Source: Viola odorata
Lineage: Eukaryota > Streptophyta > Magnoliopsida > Malpighiales > Violaceae
Length of the DNA stretch: 64,000 nt
Assembly: GCA_963691705.1 (NCBI GenBank)
Contig: OY829538.1
Coordinates: forward strand, 17,634,443 to 17,698,442
Reading direction: 5' to 3'
Under the pieces are notes generated by a model. That model had not been told where the DNA came from, did not search any database, and saw only the letters and a program-made list of their open reading frames with translations. The translations under genes and the position numbers were made by a program. Below, in pieces: positions 31,815 to 43,969 of the stretch (within the stretch, counting starts at the first letter, position 1; the number at the start of each line of letters is the position of its first letter).

Positions 31815-33720
31815 TGTGTTCAGTACGAGGTGTGTACTTCCTCCTTTGTGCTTATTTATCTTCAATCTTCAATCTTCAAACAAAGAGAGCAAAATGAAAG
31901 GCGTGTGGAAGGGATGAGTGATTGGTTTGGTAAGCTTGCTTGTACCAACACTGTAAACAAGATTGTAACATGCTTTAACGTTGTAGGATTTACTATTTGG
32001 ACAATGTTGTAAGTGTAACCGTTACCAGGTAGGAATTGGTATGAAGAGGGTTCTGGACTTGAATACACAGCTGATGCTGTTATATTTATTGCTATGTTGT
32101 CCGGTTTACTGTCTGGACTTGTAAAGATTGTCATGTGTTCTCTTTTTCTCTCTCGAATTTATTTTCCATTCCTAGTTATTGGTTTCCACAGTATTTGTAT
32201 TTGGTGGTCTATAAAGCAAGGGATGATTGTTACATTACGTTGATACGTGGTGATGTCTTCCTGAAGTTAACATTCCAACTACTTGTTGAGTTATTAATAT
32301 TTAATCGCTCTTAAATGAAGTTGCAGCAGAGTTAGTGTAAGCTCTTTTTATGTGGTAGCTCATAGGTTCGGTCCTAATACCGGAATGATAATTAATAATG
32401 TACAAAAAAAATATAAAAAAAAAATTAATTCCTCAAATGAAATTTAGAAAGGAAAGAAGAAACATGAACTATTATTTGAATATATATATATTTGTCACCA
32501 GTACTCATGCCAGACCCTTATCAGCTTCTAAGAATTTATTTGAAGCATATGGAATGCTATAGAAGAATTGCAGTATATAATAATGTCAGCCTCTAATTTC
32601 TTAATCTGTGGTAGCAACTAGTGTGCACAGCTCCACTGCTCCCTCTTTCTGTCTTTTGCCTTTGCCCGACACTGTTTTGTCTTCACTTGCAGAAATCAAA
32701 ACTAGAAATTTGAAACCTACTATCCTTAGCCCTGAGCCTTATGTGCCCTACCTTGCACCCATTCTTTTGTTTTTGTTTTTTCTTTCTCGTGTCCTTTGTG
32801 AATATTGCATTGAACCAAAAGAAGAATTGTAGAGTCCATTGCTCAGTTCTTTTGACAATTACAATGTTTCAAATGTTTACTATTGTTTAGATGTTAGTGT
32901 TAGTAGGGAGGAGAGCGAACGATTAATGGTATATCATGTTCCTAGTAATGTCGGATTGAGTTATAAGAAGTAAAGCATTTCCAGCCGTATCAAACCAACA
33001 ACCTCATCTTCTTCTTAAGGGGATGAGAATGATCAAAGCATGAGCACCAACCACTCTGTGGATTGTAATTGCAACTTAAATACAAGGAATTTAGGAAACT
33101 ATATTAGCAAAGAGCCAACTATCTATAACCCAACTATACTTGAATAAGATTAGTCATTTTTGGAATGGTAGAAAAGATAGTAGGGAACGGAATATTTGTA
33201 GGTATGAATAATGAACAAGCCAATGGTGGTAATGTAGTACTAGTACAACTTTACAGGCTAAAGAGACACACAACAATGCAACTACCTTTTGAATCAATTT
33301 GCAGCTTAATCTTCAAGTTACCAAAAGAATTTACATCATTAGACAATTCAAGAAAAAGAAACTCCTCACTTTTTTCATAGATCTAGAATTCATAGTACTC
33401 ACGAAAGACGCAAGAAGTTAACTTCAACTGCAAAAAAGAATTATACTACAAAGAACAGCCAATTTGAAAACATAATTCAAACTTTCCAGGTATGAGAATC
33501 CAAGAAATAGATGAGCAGGGCAGCAGATGAACATCAAGATCCAATAAAAAAAAGAAAGGTCAATCTCAAAGTTCCAACAGAATAATACAAACCAATCCGC
33601 ACCTCTAAAATTTTATCCACACCTTCACTAGAAAAGAAAAGAAAAGAAAAAGAGAGCAACTTCTTGTCCTGATAAAAGCCAAAAAAAAAAAACAATGTCT
33701 GCTAACAAATATTTATTTTT
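31815..33720. other. 3' flanks of two convergent genes
   Basis: Contains the 3' UTR of the plus-strand B3 gene (up to roughly 32200) and of the minus-strand DUF1645 gene (from 33721 leftwards). ORFs here have no family signature. Confidence 0.5.
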
Positions 33721-33721
33721 T

Positions 33722-34392
33722 CTATCCCCACCCATCTCTGTCTCCTCCACTAGACAACTCCTGCAACAAAACACACACAAAAAGCAATTTAGGGGAAACC
33801 CTAATCAAGAAACACAGATAATTATTAAAACATGATAAGAGTTTCTAACCTGTGAAGTAGTACTCTTGGTGAAATTAGGAACGTGATCTTGATGTTGAAA
33901 TACAAAACTAGGCCTTCTACTTTCATGACCAGCTGATGATGATGATGACGTGTCAAAAGAGTAATTATTATCAACTAATTTCTTGGACCCAATATTGTAA
34001 CTTCTCTTGAGACCCAAAAGCCCTTTCCACCTGGTTGAGCCTTTTGGTGGCCTAAATGACACATTGTTCTCTTCCTCATCATCATCATTTGCAAGAAGCT
34101 CATCCCTAATAGTCCTCTGACCTTTGTCTTTGAAAGGCAGAAGCCTGCCTTTAAAGAAGAGCTCATCAGCACTCATCATGGAGTAATTTGAGACAGAGAA
34201 TTCAAAGTCAGAGAAGACAGGATCTGATGTTGTTGTTGTTCTTGTGCTCCTTTCTTGCTTGATCATGGCATCAGCAAAATCATTGGAGAAGGAGATTCTT
34301 GGGCTCATTGTTGGAGGGCATGGTGATGATGTTGATGATGATGATGACTGAGTTTTGTGATCAGAGTTGTTGTACATTTCTAAACATGCCAT
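33722..34392 (-). CDS. DUF1645 family protein, two exons
   Basis: Exon 1 is 34392-33850 and exon 2 is 33760-33722, joined at a GT-AG intron (donor GTTAGAA, acceptor TTGCAG) in phase 0, giving 193 residues ending '...TSQELSSGGDRDGWG'. The motifs 'MSPRISFSNDF', 'DFEFSVSNYSMMSADELFFKGRLLPFKD' (split here: 'DFEFSV' and 'ADELFFKGRLLP') and 'RWKGLLGLKRS' are the conserved blocks of plant DUF1645. Serine-rich stretches are present at both ends, and there is no signal peptide or membrane segment. Molecular function of the family is largely unknown; some members have been linked to stress responses. The start is the first ATG, 180-190 bp below a TATA box. Intact. Confidence 0.82.
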
Positions 34393-34574
34393 AAGGGTTT
34401 ATCAGAAAAACAACATAAATCGAAGATGGTTTTTGTTGAGCTTCTGGAATTGAAATTACTCAAAAACACCAGAAACACAAGAACAAAGAGAGAAGAAAGG
34501 ACACTAGCCTTTAATAATCAATTTTGCAAGGGACCCTACCCTATTTGATTGTTACAACCCCCAAAATGGTGTTT

Positions 34575-34585
34575 GTATTTATATC
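34575..34585 (-). promoter_or_regulatory. TATA box of the DUF1645 gene
   Basis: The minus strand reads GATATAAATAC, about 185 bp upstream of the start codon. The only good TATA match in the proximal upstream DNA. Confidence 0.6.
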
Positions 34586-34807
34586 TCAAGCAGAGAACTA
34601 GAAGAAGCAGAGAAATTAGCAGCTGCTCATTATTAATAAGGGCTTTGCCTAGAAATGGTTAATTTAAAGTGTTTTTGAAAGTAAGCAAGACTCATTTCAA
34701 ATTCCTAAAACCCAAACTTCAATTTTAAAAGCAAAAATTGAGGTTGTAATGTGTAATTGTATACTACTCCTTATTATGAATGTACAGTGGATAGGTAGTA
34801 TATGCCC

Positions 34808-34840
34808 CTGATGTGATGTGATGTGATGTGATGTGATGTT
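34808..34840. repeat. Pentanucleotide microsatellite (ATGTG)6
   Basis: About six tandem copies of ATGTG/GATGT in the DUF1645 upstream region. Confidence 0.85.
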
Positions 34841-34859
34841 TTGTGGCGTGTTCAATTAG

Positions 34860-35498
34860 CAATCAATGGTAGCCAGTTTTGAGTCTTTTGACTCTCTATA
34901 GCCTCTTTTTATTGTTTTCCTAGTTTTTCTTGAATCTACCAGCAACGTTTATTTCTTAGATAAATGCAGCAGCAGTAGTAGTACTATAAGATCTTAGGTA
35001 CATCATAGATATCTCACAGCTTAGTACTTTTTCAAAAAAACATTGACACGTAATAATAATTTAATTATATTTAACTTAATAATTAAATATAACATAATAA
35101 TTTTCATATTTCAAATTTTTATGTGCAGAATTTGATATACCTCCGGATGTAACTAACATTTTTTCCTTTAATACTATAAATTTTGCATGAAATAGTTTGA
35201 CCAAATTTTAATGTGTCAAATTTTTAAATCTTAGATTCCGACAAACTAGAGCATGTTTGTTTTTTAAGTTTCAAACAATAGTTGAGACTTGAGAGGTTAG
35301 AATTCACAAATGTCCGGTTTGTATTTTTACATGCAAAAGACTAATTGATCTTGTTGTTAGAGCATTAGAGCATAAAAGGACTTAGTCAGTATTGTTTAAT
35401 TTGTTTTATAGACTCCAACACAAAAACTAAGTTAAAGATTAACAAATTACTTACTATTCGATCACAATCATTATTAATTAGATTATTAAATTATTTAA
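34860..35498. other. Intergenic, nothing recognised
   Basis: AT-rich, non-coding. Confidence 0.5.
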
Positions 35499-35500
35499 TA

Positions 35501-35613
35501 CTCTCTCTATTTCATACTTCATTTGTCCTAAAAAAAAACTTTAATTATTTCCAATGATTTTTTTAAAAATAAAAATAACTTATGAGTCATTTTTTTTTAG
35601 AGGACAGAGTAAG
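35501..35613. mobile_element. Stowaway-like MITE
   Basis: Bounded by TA dinucleotides with CTCTCTCTATTTC at one end and GACAGAGTAAG at the other, and a T/A-rich interior of about 110 bp with partly complementary arms. Weak but typical layout. Confidence 0.4.
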
Positions 35614-35619
35614 TAATAT

Positions 35620-37530
35620 TAGTCCTATACAATTTTTTCACTCAAACCAATAAAACTAAATAATAACCTTTTCTTATAACCTTACACAAATACCTTTCTA
35701 CGAAATTGAAAAAATAATTAATGAGATTTAGTTTAAATTAGATAATAAAGGTGACAAATATTAGATAATAAAAACTCTCAAAATGAACTAATATTATGAG
35801 AAGGAAAGAATTCAGTGCAATTTATTAGAAGTATGTAGAAAGCAACTCTCTTTTCTATGTTTGTTTTAACTTGGATAAAAACTAGATAAACTAAATAAAA
35901 AAAATATTCTACTTAATCCTTTATAATTTAAAATCTAGAATATAAAAATAAATGGTAATTTTTTTTTAGAGAATATGCAAATTTGAAGAAAGATGTGATA
36001 AATATGAGAGTTTACTTTACTGAAAAAAAATTAAAAATTAAATGAAAACTATTTTTCAAAATATTTTAAGAGAAAATTTAAAAACAAATTTTAAATAAGA
36101 TTTAAACTAAGTTTTTTCATTGTCTTAGGTCCTATTATATTTGTTATATTTTTTAACTAAATTTCATAAAATTTTGCTATTTCTTACTATTTTATTTGAT
36201 TTTTTAAACTATTATAAATGTTAAAGTTGTAACTTTCAAGAAACTATAAGATTGATATTGTAAGTTTTTGTAGTAGCATTTTAAAAGAACAATCTAAACC
36301 CTAGCCGCCAAAGAAAAACTCTCAAACTTTTTCTCTCCTCAATAGCCGCTGTCCGGTTTGTAATCGGCAGTAAACCCCATTCTCGTTTTGTTTCGCTTAT
36401 TTCATCTCTTAATTTGTCATTTATTATATTTTTTCACATTACGAAATTATATAATAAACCATGAAAAAAAGGCCCTATTTTTTTTGTCAAACCCTATTAG
36501 GCACGATTTTATTGTATCTTCTCTAAGATTTGATGATTCCTCTCTCTTCTATACTCAAAGAAAAAAAAAATGATTCCTCACTACGAGAAAGAAAAATGTT
36601 TCTTCTACCAAAAAAGAAAAAAAGTCTCCAAATAAAAAGGCTGCAAATTCATTTAAGAACACTCTCATTGTTTTACTCTAAATTACCCCATACGACCAAT
36701 GAATTTATATTCAAATTTCTCTGAATAATTCTATTTCTTTTTCTGTAAAAAAAAAAAGGAAGAAGAAGAAGAAGAATGTTGACAGTGCGTGATGCATGGC
36801 TGAGATTTGAGTTTGACTAAGCTTTGACTTGGAAGTATATAATAATATAATATTAAAGCAGTGAATGAGCTGGAGACGATGTCGACCTATCAAAGAGTTT
36901 TTATTTGATTTTATATCATTTAATTAGAATATATAATTTAAATCATCCTTTTTATATATTATGTATGTGTTTGAACAAATAATTTTTAACGGCAAATACA
37001 TAAATATTTATTCTTTTTATAAATACATAAATATATAAGTGGAAAAATTAGTGAGGATAATTTTATATAAATTTATATATTTTGAGATATATTATTGATT
37101 TAATCTTTATTATACTAAATAATTTTAAGTATATTTATTTTTAATTTAATACCTATGAGTCGGGAATTTAAATTTAATACATTTATATAACCATTTATAT
37201 ATTAGTTTGCTAAAAAACAGACTTATATTAATATTTTGTGGAATAGAATTTAAAAATATATAAATATATGGACTATTTTGTCGTTTGTGTGCATGTGTGT
37301 GTTTAACCATTAATTATGTTAAGTGATTGATTATCTTTTATTATCAATAAAAAAAAAATCAATCTTACAAGCATATTTTTTTTAAAAACGAGGAAAAGCC
37401 ATTTAATGTATATATATAACAAATTGTTAATGTTACAATTAAAATACAAGTATACATAATGAGAGTTGGAATCAACAAATTAATGGACGACTCTTGGATA
37501 GTTGGATGGGTTAACTTAAGAGCCCAATCC
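35620..37530. other. Intergenic AT-rich DNA
   Basis: No gene. Near 36295-36365 there is 'AAACCCTAGCCGCC' followed by a CT-rich leader-like stretch, resembling the promoter/5' UTR of a translation-related gene, but no matching coding exon follows. Confidence 0.45.
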
Positions 37531-37999
37531 TGATTTAGTGCCTGTTTGACATTCTGGTTTGGTAGCAGGAAGTTGGTTACCAAAACCAAAATGCCTTTAA
37601 AAATGTTTGGTAACACTTTGTTTGAACCAACTTCTAAAAAAGTTGGTTTAAAAAACCAAAGAAAATACTATTTTTGCCACTGCCCTCCTTAGCTCCAGTG
37701 GCTGAAACCAATGGTTTGAAAAAAACACGCAACGGAGATTCATCTTTAATGAAACTTTCGAAATCCAAAAATACCCCTCGGTATTTATTCATCGCGTCCG
37801 TCTTTTCTTCTTCCTCAGTTTTTCCAAAAATTCTCTCTCTCCTCAAACCCGACCCTCTCACCTCCAAAATCTATTTTCCTCTTCGATCTCAAATCTTCTC
37901 CGAATCCTCTCAAAATTTGACCAAACATTACCTAAATCCATTCAAACAAAACCCATCAATTTATTTCGAAATCCATCCGTAAAATCACTCTCAAATCAA

Positions 38000-38135
38000 A
38001 AACCCCCAATTTCGAAACCCTAACCCCCAAATTCGATTTTTTACCCTATAATCCTTCTTCTTTCGTCGGCGTTCTTCTTCCAGCCTCACGCCGGCCCTTA
38101 TACAGAGAGAGAGAGGTGCCTGACTTCCAAGGTGA
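38000..38135 (+). other. Leader/first-exon-like segment inside the Pack element
   Basis: CT-rich 'CGAAACCCTAACCCCC' followed by a GA repeat and 'CCAAG|GTGAAT', a donor-like site. It could be a captured 5' UTR placed upstream of the panC exons. Inference from layout only. Confidence 0.3.
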
Positions 38136-39100
38136 ATACCCAGAAACCCTTTTCTTCTATTTCCTTTTTTGTTCAATTAAGGGTAGGGTTAGTACTCTTC
38201 ATTTTCCCCCAAATCTCTTCTAAGTTCTACAAGTATTTGATGATGGTGAGTTATGTTTCCATTTAGTTGGGTTTTTTTGTGTCTAAGATGTCATGTAAAC
38301 TGGACTCCGGTTTTTGATTGGAGAAGTATTGATGTGAGGTCACTAGAGGAGGTTATATGTTGAACTTGATATGTATTTATCTTTATTTTTTTTCATTCCA
38401 AGGTCTGAAGGTTTTTTACCCTGGGAAAACATTAATGTTAATAGTTATTATTATTGTATGAGAAATTTTATGTTAGGTGTCCATTTGCTTTTTCATTAAC
38501 CTTGTAGAAATTTATATTTAATACTTTGTTTGAAATGATCTTTGCCGTATCTTAAAACTTGTAAAACTTCTTCTTCTTCTTCATAATCCTTGTAGAAATT
38601 TTCATCGACATTTAGATTTGGTGTTTAGTGCAAATGTAGTAAGCAGTGAGTATATTTCATAAGGAAAGTCCAATATTTTCGGAAATTAGGGAGTAAATTT
38701 TGTATTTTCTATGTTGCATATAGTACTGCAGGGATTTTTGCAAGGATTGGTGCAAATATAATAATTTTAATGAATTGGCTTCTGTCATTGTAAAATTCAA
38801 TTCGAAATCCAGAAGATTGTCTCTTTTCTTATCTGAGTTTGAGTGAAAGTATTTGGTTTTCTGATGGTAAGTTTTTTGGGAACATCACAGCATTTGCTTG
38901 CTTTAGATTTGTACTTTTGATTTTCATGTGTATGAATTAGAGTGTTGATCGGTTCTCCAATTAGAAAAATCTAACTTCTGCATTTGGGCTTGGAACATTT
39001 TCAAGCTCTTGGCTGGTTATCCATGCTGAGCTTAAACCTAGCTCCTCCTGTTTTTGGTTGCATCTTCATTAATCATCTATTCCTCCTTGACTTTATGCAG

Positions 39101-40372
39101 ATCCGAGATCTTGATTTTTCCATTGTATTGATAGGTTTAGAAATAGTGCGCGAACATGATGGCCTTGCCATGAGGTCACGCAATGTACACCTGTCCGCAG
39201 AAGAGAGGCAAAAGGTGATATCAGTGGTCCTTTGATTTATTGTATGTTTTCAGTTTCAATAGTAGCAGTCATGCATGTAGTTTACTCTGCAGTAATTTGG
39301 TTTAACTTCATTTGCTGAACTTGTAAGCAACACAATCTCAGCATCCTACAGATCATATGGTTAGTATTATTGCACATTTTCACCGCATGCCAACTTCCAG
39401 TTTAGAAGTATACTTTCTGGTTAAGGGAATAACATTCATCAGACTCTATCACACCACCCTCTCTCTGCATGTGCTTAGTATCTGGAATTCAACTGTAGTT
39501 AATGTTTTTGATATGTTTCTGGTTGAAAGATATTCCTAGTAAGTAAATTGTTGATCCTTCCAAATATACTCTCTTTTGTCCTGCAGGCACTATCAATAAG
39601 CATGTTGTTGCTGAGAGCTAAATCTTCTGTGGAAGAGGGCCACAGAAGTTGTAGAGAGTTAAGAAACATAGTTATTGAAGCAATAAGTGAAGCTGGTGGT
39701 AGAATTGATTATGCTGAGGTGAGGACATCTTTCTTCCCCAACTTATGTCACAAAAACTTCATCTTGTTATACAAAAAATGATATTTTTTTGCTAAGAAAG
39801 GTAACTGGAGCAAATAGCATGCTAAATTGATACATCGTTAGAATTCTCTCTATATGGAAATTATACAAACTTTTGCATTTGAGTAGTTAGTTATATGATA
39901 GTCGAAGGTTTTGATCAGATCTCTTGAAATTTCTATCAGAGTAGCTTAACCTCCTCAACACTTGCTCACTCATATCGTTCAGTTTTTAGTAGTGCTAATA
40001 ATTCTTTTCAACTTAAAAGATTCTATATCTTGTGATTCTTCTGCCCATGCTATCCAACTTCATCATGTGATTCTTGATCGTCCTCTAGGATAAGGGCATA
40101 TGTTACTTTCAGTTCATTTGATTTGCTATCGGTATACACTTGAATATTTATGCTACATATATCCATTAAGCATGAAAGAATGTTAGATTTGATTAGAGCC
40201 TATGGCTACTGGATTTCCTTGAAAAACTCATTGAACTGTTGCTTCTTGCCACCAGATTGTAGAGCAAGAAACTTTGGAGGCCGTGGAAGAGATACGAACT
40301 CCTATTGTATTCTGCGTTGCTGCCTGGTTTGGGAAGGTCAGGCTGATTGATAATATTGAAATAATCTTATGA
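39101..40372 (+). pseudogene. Captured 3' half of pantothenate synthetase (panC/PTS) gene
   Basis: Three exons, 39101-39214, 39587-39718 and 40256-40372, join in frame to 120 codons and a stop. They match the C-terminal part of pantoate-beta-alanine ligase: 'RDLDFSI', '[17 protein letters not shown]', 'AGGRIDYAE', and 'EEIRTPIVFC' with 'AAWFGKVRLIDNIEI'. The enzyme joins pantoate and beta-alanine with ATP to make pantothenate (vitamin B5). The N-terminal half with the ATP-binding HIGH-type motif is absent, so this cannot be an active enzyme. Introns and splice sites are kept, which means capture at DNA level. AMRSRNV replaces the usual AMSSRNV. Lies inside a transposon-like element. Confidence 0.85.
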
Positions 40373-41603
40373 AACGTTCCTTTTAAGTGGTTCCATCAGA
40401 AATGAGACGCTTCTATCGATTGGTGGTTTCATTATTTTTGAAGCGGCATAAGTAATTTCTTTTTCATTAGACGTGTCGAGTTTTCAGTGTACTTTTGCAC
40501 AATTGTAACATAGGAGTAAGTTAGATAAATTATCCAAGATTGAGGTTGTTGAGTGTTGTTTCCACATTTCTCTCTTTTTATGGAAAGAAAGAAACGATTA
40601 TTTTGATTATAAACTTGAAGATAAGTGTCAACGCAAATAACTGATAGTGGATACAGCGTGTTTTTCATGATTTCAACATCATTTCAGGATGAGGCTGGAA
40701 AAATGAAAGACCTTCAGGTCACAATGACTCTTGGCAAACAACATAAGTCATATTCATGATTATCCATTAATCACATCAAGTGACAAAATGAATCATATAT
40801 AACGAGGAGGTCAACAAAATTCACACATCAAGAAGCTTAACTAGTATCGAAAGAATTCAAAAGTACAAACTATACAAGCATCCTCGTAAAATATAGGCTA
40901 CGGAAGAAACTGGCACGTGCAGGACACCAAAAAAAAAAACTTACAAGATCTCGATTTTTTAATGGTATTAATAAATTTATATTTATTTATGATTAAAAAA
41001 AGTTTAATTTATTTATGATATTAGATAAATATTAGGTGGTAGATGTTAGATTATAAATAAATTGATTAAAAACATATATAAAGATACTAAAAAAATTAAT
41101 TCTAACACTTGAAATGAATTTATGCCCTTTATGGTCATTTTACATTCCAACCATAGTTTTAAAACAGTTTTTACCAAACACCAAAAACAACTTCTTGTTT
41201 CCCCACAGAACTTTTAACAAACATTTACCAAACAACATACTCTGTTCTACAAAAGTCTGAAACTGACTTTTGCAGACTGAACTTTTTTTTACTGAACTTT
41301 TCCAGCTAGAATCGGAATGCCAAACAAGCCCTTAGATTTAGATAATTTGTCGTCAACGGGTTTTAGGAGAAAATGAAAGAAAGTAATAAGAAATACTATT
41401 GCATTCTTTTTTCTTTATTTTTGTGTTAATTAACTAAATGTGTAAAAATAAAGAAAGAAAGGTTAGTAAACAGTCTACACTAATAATTTTGTCCGCACGA
41501 CGCTGTGAGAATGTGACATACTCAATAATCATCAGGCTCTAAAAGACCCTTAAGTCTGGTCCAGTCTTTTGAATTAATTGAATCTTCTAGTTCGTAATAA
41601 ATA

Positions 41604-41811
41604 CTCCATTTTAATTTTTTTAACTGTCTTTTACTATTTGGATACACATATTAAGAAATTCAGATGATTTATTATTTGAGATAATTTTACTCATTTTTCT
41701 CGGACGTACGAAAAAAAGTACGGATTTTTTTTGGGTCAAATAGTGAATCATTCAGTTTTTTTAATATGCGTGCTCAAATAGTAAACGACAGTTAATTGTA
41801 CTGAGAGGAGT
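41604..41811. mobile_element. Stowaway-like MITE, about 208 bp
   Basis: The left arm CTCCATTTTAATT...TTTACTATTTG and the right arm reverse complement CTCCTCTCAGTACAATT...TTTACTATTTG align over about 50 bp, flanked by TA. Confidence 0.7.
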
Positions 41812-42113
41812 TACAATCGTCGTTCTACGCCCCAAAAGCAGTCCCCCAACAAATGTCGTTCTCGGATCCCCAGGCTAGAGAAGACGAGGGTGCCCCTGCC
41901 TGCCTGCGTTGGTGACGACGACGACGGTTTGGCTTGGCTTCGTTCCCCCTTTTTGTGTTTGAATCTAAAATTTCCGGGGGAACGAAAGTTTTTCCTTTTT
42001 CAATTTTCATTTTCCCTCTCTCTTGTGTTTGAATCCGAAATTTGCATGGGAATGAAAGCTTTTCCTTTTTCAATTTTCATCTTCAATTTTCATTTTCTCT
42101 CTCCACGGGTTTC

Positions 42114-42235
42114 AATTTCTGGAGGGTGCTGGTTTGGTTTTGGTGTTGGAATTGGTTTGGTTTTGGTGTTGGAATTTCTGGAGGGTGCTGATTTGGTTTT
42201 GGTGTTGGAATTTCTGAAGGGTGCTGATTTGGTTG
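42114..42235. repeat. Minisatellite, 36-40-bp unit, about three copies
   Basis: Repeats of TTTCTGGAGGGTGCTGATTT and GGTTTTGGTGTTGGAA. The overlapping ORF has no domain signature. Confidence 0.8.
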
Positions 42236-42792
42236 GGTTTGTGTGGAGGAGAGAAGGAAGAAGGTGAACAGAGGCGAGGAGGAAGAAGGTGAACAGTAAA
42301 GTTGTACCAAATTAATTATAATGGCACAATGGTAAATTAGAGTTTTCTATTTATTTATTTGGTTCGAGCTAATCGGGACGAGAAATTTTGTTCAAAACTG
42401 ATAAAAACTCGAACAGAAAATACCAAAATGTGAAATAAAATAGAATAAAAGAAATGATACGAAATAAAAATAGAAAAAAATACTATATTATCAATAAATA
42501 AAAACTTAAAAAGAACATGAGAAATAAATTAATTATTTCGGGTTTGATCCGAATTTTTTATAAAGTAAATAAAGTAAAATTTTATAAAGTAAATAAAGTA
42601 AATTTTTTAGTGCATAATCTATACTTAATGGCCTATTATGATTATTCACGCGTGTTGATTATTTATCAAATAAAAACTCGTTTGGAAATGTAAAAGTAGA
42701 AGCAACTATATATGGAATTACATTGATGCTCAAATCTGCTAGGCCAAGCCCGTGACCTAGCCAAGCTGAGTCTCCGTCTTCCATCTCCCCAA

Positions 42793-42860
42793 GCCATCAA
42801 CTTGCATCAACCCAGCCGGTTTCAAGCCATCAACATGCATCAACCCAGCCGGTTTCAAGC
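42793..42860. repeat. Tandem repeat, 33-34-bp unit, two copies
   Basis: AGCCATCAAC(T/A)TGCATCAACC followed by CAGCCGGTTTCA, twice in a row. Confidence 0.85.
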
Positions 42861-42895
42861 CAGCAGCTCTCAGAATTGAGCCAACCATCAGTTGT

Positions 42896-43016
42896 AAATA
42901 GCAAGGGAGGCTGGGGGTAGCATGGTCAAAAAATACCTCGTTTTCTCCCCACCAATCATTTTCTTAAGCCACGTGCAAAGAGCTAAAATGACGTTTATTA
43001 GGAACCAGAGGGAGTA
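42896..43016 (-). mobile_element. Stowaway-like MITE end
   Basis: The minus strand starts TACTCCCTCTGGTTCCTAAT and continues AAACGTCATTTTAGC, the classic Stowaway opening. The other end is not clear, so this may be a fragment. Confidence 0.55.
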
Positions 43017-43208
43017 ATAGTCTAATAACTTTGAACCCCCTTTCTTATGCTCTGAGTCAAATGGGGTTCTGACTCGTGGCTTATTCCCCACAAAGGCAAT
43101 CCCTGCGCTTAAGGACCAGTCAAAACCCTTTCTTCCAGAATAGGACAAACAAAACAAAACAAAATAAAATCTTTTTTTATAAAAATTAATATATTTTGAG
43201 AGAACAAA

Positions 43209-43253
43209 ATTAAAAAGAAAAAGAAAAAGAAAAAGAAAAAGAAAGAAAAGAAG
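43209..43253. repeat. (AAAAAG)n microsatellite
   Basis: Repeated AAAAAG hexamers, slightly degenerate. Confidence 0.8.
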
Positions 43254-43397
43254 GTGGGAACTGGGACAGGACAAAAACAAAAACAAATCCCTAATTCTGA
43301 TTTAATTATTCACATTCTTGTTCATTTATTATATATGATACTAAATAATTATATTTGATAAGATTCGACCTTCAAGATGATCAGGACGATGACTACT

Positions 43398-43969
43398 GTT
43401 GGTCGGAGTTGCTGTAGTTGACGTCGGATCCACCTGCAAAGCGCCGGAGGGGGGGCTCCGGCGTAGACACTCCGATGCTTAAGTCAGTAAGCGGTTCAAA
43501 AATAGCAGAGGTTCCAGTGGGTAATTTTCGTCTTACCTTTGTTTTAAAATCAAGGAGGTATTTATAGGCCGCTGGGGGCGATACCTGAATAAAGAGAGGG
43601 TATCCGGAAAGATAGCACTCTGGACGACGTCACAAGCGATACCTTGGGGTGACGTCATGGGCGATACCTCTGAGGAGGGTGCCGGGGGCGATACCCATGG
43701 TGATGTCGGGGGCGATAACTCTGCGAATCCCCCGGGATGGGATGATGTCGTGCGCCCAGAGACGCGTGAGACCTCCCCCCCCGCTGATGTCGACCATCCC
43801 GGAGAACACCTCATAATTCAGGGGCGATAACTTAGATGTCTGATAAGGCTTACAGGATTCGGCCCTTGGCAAGGATCATAATTACTGCAATGTCTTTGGG
43901 ATTGTCTCAATTTGTTATCATAAGCCCAACTGAAAATGAGCCCGGGTGTTTACCAAGGGCTGTCATTCC
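43398..43969 (-). repeat. Tat-type LTR (3' LTR of the composite element), borders approximate
   Basis: The plus strand starts TGTTGGTCGGAGTTGC and carries the CCACCTGCAAAGCGCCGGAG block common in plant Tat-lineage LTR ends. The minus-strand TATA box CCTATAAATA lies at 43559-43568. The inner border is set at 43969 by a possible polypurine tract (minus strand GGACAGGGAA) before TGACAGCC; this is tentative. No matching partner LTR is in the window. Confidence 0.55.
43570..43835 (-). promoter_or_regulatory. U3 motif array: GGGCGATAC repeats and TGACGTCA
   Basis: Six copies of (G/A)GCGATA(C/A) lie near 43574, 43634, 43659, 43690, 43711 and 43824. They are interleaved with GACGTCA at 43626 and a full TGACGTCA palindrome at 43650-43657, a bZIP (TGA-type) binding sequence. 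All are upstream of the LTR TATA box in minus-strand sense. Confidence 0.55.

Larger units (their letters stand above)
37538..41331. mobile_element. Pack-type TIR element (PIF/Harbinger-like) carrying pantothenate synthetase exons
   Basis: The ends GTGCCTGTTTGACATTC and, on the reverse strand, GGGCTTGTTTGGCATTCC match at 17 of the first 23 positions, and both sides have TTA (37535-37537, 41332-41334). TTA duplications and (G)GCNTGTTTGG ends suggest PIF/Harbinger, although a hAT-like origin is not excluded. Subterminal DNA repeats 'TTTGGTAA' words. There is no transposase. The interior holds captured host DNA: a leader-like block near 38000-38130 and three pantothenate synthetase exons. Confidence 0.65.

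Noticed and set aside
33165..33380. 71-codon ORF in the intergenic region
   Set aside because: No similarity recognised and it lies in the 3' flank of the DUF1645 gene.
39101..40372. Functional pantothenate synthetase gene
   Set aside because: No N-terminal exons with the ATP-binding motif are present between the TIR and 39101, and the locus is enclosed by transposon-like ends.
41890..42267. 125-codon ORF with repeated VLVLEFL motif
   Set aside because: Produced by a DNA minisatellite; composition is low-complexity and no domain is visible.
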